Of a stretch of DNA of 64,000 nucleotides, positions 57,259-64,000 are shown one piece after another. Each line of letters opens with the position of its first letter. Position 1 is the stretch's first letter. A program made the translations under genes and the position numbers. The notes below the pieces were generated by a model. It was not told the origin of the DNA. It made no database searches and worked only from the letters and a program-made list of their open reading frames with translations. The DNA is from Arabidopsis thaliana (Eukaryota; Streptophyta; Magnoliopsida; Brassicales; Brassicaceae), in NCBI RefSeq assembly GCF_000001735.4, contig NC_003071.7:6193151-6257150 (forward strand). Reading direction: 5' to 3'.

Positions 57259-57534
57259 CACCATCTCCATCAATATAAATAAGAAAAGTTTCTCAAAAAA
57301 AAAAATATTAATATTTTAACCAAAACAGATATATTAATTATTATTTAATAGTTGAACTAATAGTATAATGACAACTGTCCAAATTGGATGAGAATAGTTT
57401 CTCAAAGTTTATCTTCCGAGAAACTCAACTCTCCTTCTCTCCTACTTTTTCTCCTTTCTCTCATACTTTTTCTTTTGTAATTATTATTACTTTTGTTGGG
57501 TATCTCATTGAGATACTTCCAATGGAGATGCTCT
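57259..57534. mobile_element. PIF/Harbinger-like MITE (276 bp)
   Basis: The ends CACCATCTCCAT and ATGGAGATGCTC are inverted repeats of the common Brassicaceae GAGCATCTCCA type, flanked by TTA on both sides (57256-57258, 57535-57537). It interrupts DNA that is otherwise similar to 55100-55300. No coding capacity. Confidence 0.75.
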
Positions 57535-58049
57535 TAGTTTCTTTCTTTTTTAGAAGATGATTTGTATTATTTAAGATATAATTTCACCAAAAGTGCGCCT
57601 TTTACAATGTCTTCGTCTTCAATTAAATTATATATTACGTTTATAAATAGTTTAATTTTTTAAGTGGAAAATTAATAATAAATAAAAATCTTTGTAGTCC
57701 ATTGTTTTTAAAACCTATTTTTTAACTTTAAATTTTATCTTCATGTTTAAAATTTTATAAATGGAGTTATATAAAAATAGTTTACTATATCAAGCATCTA
57801 GTCTTACTTCCATTCTAAAACTCATTAACACATCTAAAAATATGATATATGATCACTTCTAATTATTATTTTTGTTAAAAAATTGAAGTATATGATTACT
57901 ACTAATTCTATTTTTATAGTGTTGTTTCTACTATTTTAAAGTTTCATTTAATTCACTTAATTCGTTTTTAATTTGGTTAAGAATTCTATTTATTTATAAG
58001 TACCATAAATATGTAGTAAATAAATATTTAGAAATATTTTAACATAAAA
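57535..58049. other. AT-rich non-coding DNA
   Basis: Continuation of the duplicated AT-rich sequence; no gene or clear element seen. Confidence 0.5.
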
Positions 58050-58861
58050 ATAATAGTTTAGTATAAGGTCCTTCTTAATGGACAACCTAAAAGATTAATA
58101 ATACCACAAAGGGTTTTAAGACAAGGTGATCCGCTTTCCCTTTAGTTATTCATTTTATGTAGTGAGGTGTTAATTGCGAATATTCGGAAATTAAAACAAG
58201 GAAAGTTGAGTACGGGCATCAAAACTACAATAGTGAGTCCTTCAGTTTATCTTCTCTAATTTGCGGATAACAGTTTCTTCTTTTTTCAAAGCTACTAAAG
58301 AGTCGATTTTGGAGCATCCGTCTCATTTTATGAGGATCCGTGGATTAAAGCTCAAATCCCAAAACCAACAAAAAGTAAGACTCAATTATTGATCCATCTT
58401 TAAAAGTCACTACTATATATGATATATAGCCGGTCAAATTTGTGGAATATTGATCTTCTAAAGGAGGTTTTTGATCCCAAAGATGTCCAGCTGATTAGTG
58501 TTCTACACTAGGGTTTGTCAACAAAGGAGGATTCCTTAGGTTTGGCATTTCACCAAATCAAGAAAATTTAAAGTTAAGTCGAGTTATCATACAGTGCAGC
58601 TAGAAAAGTTGGATCACAATTTATCTTTTATTGGCTAAGATATCAAAGCACTCAAATCTTATACTTGGAAAGTGCAGTGTCCCCCAAAGTTGCGTTATTT
58701 GTCTTGACAAACTTTATTAGGTTGTGTGCCACTACGGAAAATCTATGAAAAAGAGGGATTAATTGTGATACTGGATGCGCCCGTTGTGTTGTTGTAGAGG
58801 AAACAATCATCCATACACTGTTTCAATGCCATCCAACGTGACAAGTATGGGCTCTCTCACA
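58050..58861 (+). pseudogene. LINE (non-LTR) reverse transcriptase, first part
   Basis: The frame reads LNGQPKRLIIPQRVLRQGDP with LSL and LFILCSEVLIANI, then FADNSFFFFKA (normally FADDS), the RT motifs of plant L1-like elements. Further on, CPPKLRYF, INCDTGCARCCVVEETIIHT and LFQCHPT form the zf-RVT segment. There are many stops and frameshifts. The coding sequence stops at QVWALSHT, where a CACTA element begins, and resumes near 59890. Confidence 0.8.
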
Positions 58862-59341
58862 TACTACAAGAAAACATGTGTTTTACGAGGGAAGGTTTCC
58901 TAGTAAATCCGTCGCAAACGCGTATAGCAAGAGAATTGCTACGCCACGTCATTCCTCGCAAATTTAATATCTCGCAATTTCCTCGCAAATTTTGCGAGGA
59001 ATCTATTCCGTCGCAAAATTTGCGGGGACCACAATCTCTCGTAAACCATAAGAGCAGCACTTCCCTCGCAACATTTGCTAGGGATTTGCAAGTCTGTTGG
59101 GAGTCTTTTTTGTTTTTTCATTTACGAAATTTATGCTAATTTATTTTTCTGGTGATTTTAATTTGATTTTTAGTAAACATATAAAAACATATATGAAATC
59201 AGTAGACATTCAAAAACATTAACTGCTAAATGATTCAAAAACATAAGTGTTGAGATTACAAAAGTTGAGATTAGCAAACCCAAGTCTTAAACCAAAAGTT
59301 GAGATTAGCAACTATAAACCAAGTCTTAAAACAGAGAGAAA

Positions 59342-59734
59342 TTAAAAAGCTTGTGAAGTAGAGGAGTCTGGTATGGTACCAGTTCTTGTCTCAGTCTCAG
59401 TTCCGGTCTGATCGGTGCAGGTCTGATCATCTCCGGTCTGGTTGCCCTCAGCATGTCTTGTGGCGTCTGCATTTGCTGGTTCAGATGGTCTTCGGTACAT
59501 GCATGCAAACACTGGATCCTTCTCTGCGAGGTATTCAAAATAGGCATCGAAACTATTGATCTTCTCAGCCTGAAGTTGAAGACAAGCTTCAGCAGCAGCA
59601 AGCTTCTCCAATAGAACAACCAGATCATTATGAGGTTGTGGACCAACAGTGGCTGAGGATGCTTCATTATGTAGAGAACCAACCCCATACAACCTTCCTT
59701 TCTTCCTTAGAGCAACCTGATACAAACCACACAA
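59342..59734 (-). pseudogene. En/Spm-type transposase C-terminal fragment
   Basis: A 130-codon minus-strand frame has KKGRLYGVGSL, a motif typical of plant Ptta/En/Spm (Transposase_24) proteins, then a coiled-coil-like LLEKLAAAEACLQLQAEKI stretch and a Thr/Glu-rich tail. It corresponds to the last exon of a TNPA-like gene inside the CACTA fragment; the upstream exons are absent. Its stop lies about 480 bp inside the left end. Confidence 0.65.
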
Positions 59735-59769
59735 TATAATGAGTGGACTGCCACGAGACTAAGTACTAA

Positions 59770-59889
59770 TGAAATAATCACACAAGTATGCTACTAACAA
59801 GTATGCTGCTAACATCATCACACAAGTATGCTGCTAACAAGTATGCTGCTAACATCATCACACAAGTATGCTGCTAACAAGTATGTACA
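59770..59889. repeat. ~40-bp minisatellite (AAGTATGCTGCTAAC)
   Basis: The phrase CAAGTATGCTGCTAACA is repeated five or six times with a CATCATCA spacer after every second copy, giving a ~40-bp higher-order unit at the right side of the CACTA fragment. Confidence 0.9.
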
Positions 59890-60560
59890 TAATCCTATGG
59901 TCCCCGAAGTTTTTCCTTTGAATTATATTTATGCGAATTTGGATTACTAATTCTCAATAATACCTTGAGAGTTTGATTCAACCTCATATCCATGGATAAT
60001 TTGGTATATTTGGAAAGCAAGAAATGAGAAGATTTTTAAGAATGTGGATAAAGATCCTCTAGAGGTATTACGTTTAGTAGAAAAAGAGGGAAAATCGTGG
60101 TAGTTAGCTCAACTAGAGCTTCAGTTAGCTCAAGTAGAGCTTTATAGTGATAATAATTATTCGGGATTCCGCTGTTTTGTTGACAGAATATGGAAAGAAA
60201 GCGATAACTTTTTAGAGACAATGTGGTTTTGTACATCAGCAAATGGAGAGTTGTCAACCATGGGTGCTGCTAATCTTTGAAGAAGTCTTTCTCCTTTACA
60301 TACCGAAGTCGAAGCTCTACTCTGGGCGATGAGATGTATGATTATAGTCGACAACTAAGATGTAGCCTTTTTTTACAAATTGTTGAGACCTGGTGAAGAT
60401 GTGGTCTTTTCTTAATGAATGACTGGTGTTCTCAGCATATTTGAAGGAATTTCATAGCGACAAGAAAGAGTTCACAAATTTTTCTTTATCTTTAATCTCT
60501 CGTAATGCAAATGTTTAATCTCCCGCTTTACATCACTTATGTAAACAACGTTCTTCAGGT
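59890..60560 (+). pseudogene. LINE, second part (RNase H-like domain)
   Basis: Reads VPEVFPLNYIYANLDY, WIIWYIWKARNEKIFKN, then CFVDRIWKESDN, a TSANGELSTMGAANL stretch and SPLHTEVEALLWAMRCM, the RNase H-like (RVT_3) domain at the end of plant LINEs, followed by a degenerate ISRNANV and HITYVNNV tail. Several stops. It completes the element interrupted by the CACTA fragment. Confidence 0.75.
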
Positions 60561-60689
60561 TTGGCTCATATGAGTTCTAATAAAAAGTTGATGACAAAAG
60601 AGGAATATTTTAAATATATTTTAATATATATATATACATATATATTTTTGGTTTTTAGTTTTTAGTTTTTTCTGAAATATGTTTGCTCA

Positions 60690-61130
60690 AAAATTGGCGC
60701 AAAAAGCAATTGTAATTAAAAATATTAATTGGCCCAACGAAAAGTGAATTAGCCCAAAAGAAAAGAGACTTGGCCGAATTTTAAATCTAATCTACATATG
60801 TCTTGGGAGAACATCTTGGGCCGCCGTGAATTTCATTCTCAGTCTCGTTTTGCTTCGGCCCAAGCTCTTTCTTGTGGCCATATTCTCTCTTCCACATTCT
60901 CCTCTACTATTAACGACCATGTTTGCTTCCTTTCTTCCGTAAATTATCTTCACCGCTTGTTTCTCATAAATATTTGAAGAATCGAAGACGGAAAAGAAGA
61001 AAAAAAAGATGATGATGATTCGGTTCGGTTCGTTTTTTTATCCCAGGCCTAAGTAAGTGTTCACAATTTTACCTTCTTCTTCTTCGCTAGAAAAAAAACC
61101 CTAAGACAACCTTCTTCTTCCCTCTGCGAC
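60690..61130 (+). promoter_or_regulatory. Promoter-like region with site II and telo-box motifs
   Basis: Contains TTGGCCCAACG (about 60730), AGCCCAAAA, CTTGGGCCGCC (about 60823), CGGCCCAAGC (about 60856) and AAAACCCTAAG (about 61096). Site II (TGGGCC) plus telo box (AAACCCTAA) is the arrangement found in many plant ribosomal and cell-growth gene promoters. A short fragmentary reading frame follows. Confidence 0.5.
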
Positions 61131-61400
61131 CATGATGTCTTCCTTATTTAGGCAGTAGTATTATGGATATATTGAAAGGCAAGTTCGTTCCTTTGAAATT
61201 TATGTTTCTTAGGTTTGGAATTTAGAGATTATTATAAAGGATTTCTGTTCCAGGTATGGGCTACTTTGATAGGAATGAAATTAGTCAAATAAATGCTAAG
61301 TATACTCCAGGCTTGGAACTACAGTTGACATTCGAGTATCATCAGATGTACAAAACTGACTTTATGGAATCGATTATTTACAACAACAAGGAGGTGCGTG
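61131..61400 (+). pseudogene. Unrecognised gene fragment after the promoter-like region
   Basis: After an ATG-rich leader, an acceptor-like TTCCAG at about 61255 opens into GMGYFDRNEISQINAKY, TPGLELQLTFEYHQMYKTDF and MESIIYNNKE, then a stop. The composition is clearly coding-like. I do not recognise the family. No further exons were found to the right, so it appears to be the 5' end of a host gene that was duplicated or captured and truncated. Confidence 0.4.
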
Positions 61401-62054
61401 TACTAGACATATGATCACTTCCATCAAACATGTATTCCAAAGCCAATGCAGCCATGAATGGGGACATTTTTGAGATAAAAGACGAACACAACTGAACAAT
61501 AGCTGGAACTCCTCCTTCATCAAACAAGCAGACATAGAACTCCTGCTGCAGTTTCATGTACATCCTAGTAAAAAAAAAACAGCACATAGAGGAAATTTTA
61601 TATCATATTATCCAAGATTGCTTGGCTAAGCTCAAAGCAACAAGATCTTAAACATATCACCTGAGAATCTATAAAAAGAACCCATAAAACTTAGAATTCA
61701 GAAGTAATTAGCACATATTTGCTTCTGACTCCAATAATCCTCAAAGTGCACCAGCAGCCCTTTCTTGAAGACATGTCGATGCATTTGAACAAGACTATGT
61801 GAGGGCCACCTAAGATAATCAACAAAACAAAAAAAAATCCCCTTATATATGTAGATGAACTGTGTAATCATACTAAACAACTCCCCATATATATGTAGAT
61901 GAACAACAATCATGTTGGAATTGTATCCTTGATTGAACCTGCAAAAAAGAGAAGAAGCTTCAGTGAGAAGAAGATCATAGCAAAGTGAAACAAAGAAGAA
62001 GAAAGTCGTGAAGAGGTCAACGACCAAGGAGGAGAAGAACAAGTCAAAGAAGAT
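61401..62054. other. Non-coding spacer
   Basis: Minus-strand open frames here (61378-61587 and 61698-62042) show no domain. The first, with phrases like GGVPAIVQLCSSFISKMSPF, could be remnant coding sequence, but I cannot support it. Confidence 0.35.
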
Positions 62055-62477
62055 GTTGGGCTTGTTGTTTTGTAATAAGTACTTGGCCTAATTGTTATGT
62101 TAGGCCCAAATGAGTAAAGTGTTGTTTAAGTTAGTCAAGTCTAGGTAAGAGTAGTTGTAAGTGTTGTTAGAGTTCCAACACAAGTAGGAGGCTTGTGTAA
62201 GCGTGCCCAGAACCTAGGAGTATGGTCTAAGTAAGAGTTATGATTAGGTCTAAGTGCAAGTGGGCAGTAGCGTCAAGTAGTGAAAGTAGTATATGTATGT
62301 GTGTCTTTGTGTTATGTAAGGTATCCAAGATATTATCAATGTAGAAGATTAAAGTAAAATGGTTTTTGTTCTTTCTCTCTAAAGACAATGAAACCGTAAA
62401 TGAGTGTGAGAAATAGAGAGATAGTGAGATTTACAACAAATCATTTGCGGTTCAATATCTAGAATATGTTCACAACA
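62055..62477. mobile_element. Possible solo LTR (423 bp)
   Basis: Starts TGTTGGGCTTG and ends TTCACAACA, giving the TGTTG...CAACA inverted termini of an LTR, with promoter-like and GT-rich content between. No target duplication is visible and it directly abuts the gypsy LTR that follows, so the call is tentative. Confidence 0.35.
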
Positions 62478-63510
62478 TGTGAGAATTAGACCTTAAAATA
62501 GTGAGATTAGATGAGGAGTTCTATTGTTTTTAACTCAGCGGAAGTAGATTGATATAACCGTATTTTTACTGCTTTTAGCTATGATTTAGGTAAAGGTTTT
62601 AGAGTTCTATTGTTATTTCTAGAGTCTTTTCTAGTCTTTTTCAGGTCTTTACATGTTTGAGAAGCATTTGGAGATTATGGAGCATTCTAGAGCAAAACAG
62701 ACAACTTAAGTTGCAGAAGCAGTTCGCAGATCAAAATCCGCGTAGGTGTCGAACGACACCACTCCTAGTGTCGAACGACACCAATACCTGACGGCAATTC
62801 GAAAACGCAACTTATTGATGTTTTGAAGATTTCTAAATTTGGCCCAAAACATTCTCTTATTTCTAAAGAAGGTCCATCACGTTTTTAGGTCATATATATA
62901 GTTTTAAAGAAGATCTTTCTAAACTCTATTCTCTTCTTGTTTCTTACTTTGATTTTTACTTTATACATGTTTTGTTCTTTGATAATCATGTCTGAGTAAT
63001 TCTCTTGTTGGGTTTTCAAGGGATTTGGATGAATTAGTAGATCAAAAACCCTGTTAGGATAATATAATTAGAATTCTTCATCTTAGATTGTTCTTAATGT
63101 TTTTCTTAATGCTAGTTCTAGAGTAATTAACTAGAACTTGATTTTAGGTTAATAGGTATGCCCACCATAGGTGTCTATTACTCGAACTATCTTAGATGAG
63201 CCTATTATTTAGATGCGTCATAGCGTCGATTACTTAGGTGAACTTATCAAACATGATTATAATGCTTTCATAGTTTTAGGGATTTACAAGAGAGATGAGA
63301 TCAATACTATTAAGCATAGTGAATTTCGCAGAATACCACTAGTTATTCTATTTTCCACTTTCCCATTTGTTATTTGCTTCTTGTTTTGTAGGAACGTGTA
63401 GTTCCATTTTGCTTCCATATAATCAATGAAAAACCAAAAGGAGGTAGTCATTACTACCCAAACCAATTGTCTTATGTTCTAGCAATCTCTAGCTTTGAAG
63501 AGGGACCGCA
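62478..63510 (+). mobile_element. 5' LTR of a Ty3/gypsy element
   Basis: Bounded by TGTGAGAATTAG on the left and GGGACCGCA five bases before the primer-binding site on the right (TG...CA). A TATATATA box lies at about 62893, with two GTGTCGAACGACAC palindromes 110-150 bp upstream of it. The left boundary is inferred; the element's 3' half is outside the window. Confidence 0.6.
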
Positions 63511-63515
63511 TTAAG

Positions 63516-63527
63516 TGGTATCAGAGC
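63516..63527 (+). other. Primer-binding site (initiator Met-tRNA type)
   Basis: TGGTATCAGAGC matches the 3' end of plant initiator methionine tRNA, the usual primer for LTR-retrotransposon minus-strand synthesis. It follows the LTR end after a 5-base spacer. Confidence 0.9.
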
Positions 63528-63628
63528 ACAATTCTTTTTTTTCTTTTCACAAAAATAGAGCCATTACCCTCCGACGATCCAAACGTAAAGGGAAGCAGGT
63601 CGTGTCTCCGGTGATAACCGTAGAGCCG

Positions 63629-64000
63629 ATGGCGACCAACAAGGATCAGTTAGAGCAGTTGGAAACGAGTCAGGACATGATGCAAGATGAGATGCAGAGA
63701 ATGACGGTGGCTATGGTTGATCTCAAGGGAGATAACGAGGACCGCCATAGGAGGTTGGAGGAGGCTCTCGCGCATTTGATAGAGGCAGTGACGCAGAGAG
63801 AAAGTGGAGGGTCAGCGGCTTCAAGAGGAAGTCGAAGGACCGAAAGGAACCAGTTCCAATCGACAGGGAACCGTGGAGAACCAGATAACCCATTCGCTGC
63901 GGTGACGGCTAACAACAATAACGCCATCGCCAGACCATCAAAACTGGATTTTCCACGCTTCCATGGAGGAGACTTGACGAAATGGTTGAGCAAGGCAAAA
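63629..64000 (+). CDS. Ty3/gypsy gag (5' part, continues beyond the window)
   Basis: An open frame starts MATNKDQLEQLETSQDMMQD at 63629 (the frame is open further upstream, so the start is uncertain) and runs to the window end. It contains a coiled-coil-like N-terminal stretch, a serine/arginine-rich linker, and then RPSKLDFPRFHGGDLTKWLS, the characteristic start of the plant gypsy gag (retrotrans_gag) domain. No stop or frameshift lies in the visible 124 codons. With the intact primer-binding site just upstream, this could be one of the less decayed elements in the window. Confidence 0.85.
   Translation, partial: MATNKDQLEQLETSQDMMQDEMQRMTVAMVDLKGDNEDRHRRLEEALAHLIEAVTQRESGGSAASRGSRRTERNQFQSTGNRGEPDNPFAAVTANNNNAIARPSKLDFPRFHGGDLTKWLSKAK

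Larger units (their letters stand above)
58862..59889. mobile_element. CACTA (En/Spm) element fragment inserted in the LINE
   Basis: The left end is TACTACAAGAAAACATG, one base from the CACTACAAGAAAA consensus of Brassicaceae CACTA ends, followed by subterminal repeats (CTCGCAAATTT and TTGCGAGG, about 58955-59080). A matching right end is missing, so the element is truncated. The LINE reading continues directly on the other side. Confidence 0.7.

Noticed and set aside
63670-63993. Minus-strand 107-codon frame opposite gag
   Set aside because: It is the antisense shadow of the gypsy gag frame, which has a clear domain motif.

Overview
This is plant nuclear DNA from a Brassicaceae genome, and almost certainly Arabidopsis thaliana chromosome 2. 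Five gene models translate into proteins I recognise by sequence: the serpin AtSRP2, LURP1, the basic PR-1-like protein PRB1, PR1 and the xyloglucan endotransglucosylase/hydrolase XTH10. Spliced GT-AG genes, high AT content and dense decayed transposons fit a gene-poor, pericentromere-proximal region. There are no operons, CRISPR arrays or prokaryotic features.

Layout. 1-3.5 kb: LTR-retrotransposon debris and three tandem 343-bp repeats. 4.8-6.2 kb: AtSRP2 (minus strand), with a probable Helitron (6283-9568) starting 42 bp upstream of its ATG. 9.6-11.6 kb: an intron-containing pseudogene of the splicing factor SF3b49. 11.6-15.4 kb: a foldback element and Helitron ends. 15.4-20.8 kb: two ~2.8-kb direct copies (A, B) of a repeat carrying TGACG (as-1-like) boxes. 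21.0-22.0 kb: LURP1. 25.2-31.7 kb: a repeat block split by a 4.5-kb MULE with long terminal inverted repeats, a mudrA-like transposase and a convergent GRF zinc-finger gene. 32.6-33.0 kb: PRB1. 34.2-43.9 kb: a third copy (C) of the TGACG repeat, broken up by a MITE, a VANDAL-like MULE, a precisely bounded 2.4-kb minisatellite Helitron and a hAT-like MITE. 44.8-45.4 kb: copia RT remnant. 48.8-49.3 kb: PR1, whose upstream region holds a diverged copy (D) of the same repeat. 50.3 kb: Stowaway-like MITE. 51.7-52.9 kb: XTH10. 53.6-54.1 kb: F-box/kelch pseudogene. 56-57.5 kb: small DNA transposons and a 198-bp tandem duplication. 58-60.5 kb: a LINE split by a CACTA element. 60.7-61.4 kb: promoter-like DNA plus an unrecognised coding fragment. 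62-64 kb: a possible solo LTR, then the 5' LTR, primer-binding site and gag of a gypsy element that runs off the end.

Biology. LURP1, PR1 and PRB1 are pathogen/hormone-response genes, and PR1 and PRB1 are local duplicates. The main observation is that the TGACG cluster in the PR1 promoter is one member of a dispersed repeat family. A closely related copy lies about 250 bp upstream of the LURP1 ATG, and further copies lie between the genes. The repeat family may therefore have spread salicylate-type regulatory sites across this cluster. The transposon stratigraphy (element within repeat, with intact copies serving as empty sites) is unusually readable here.
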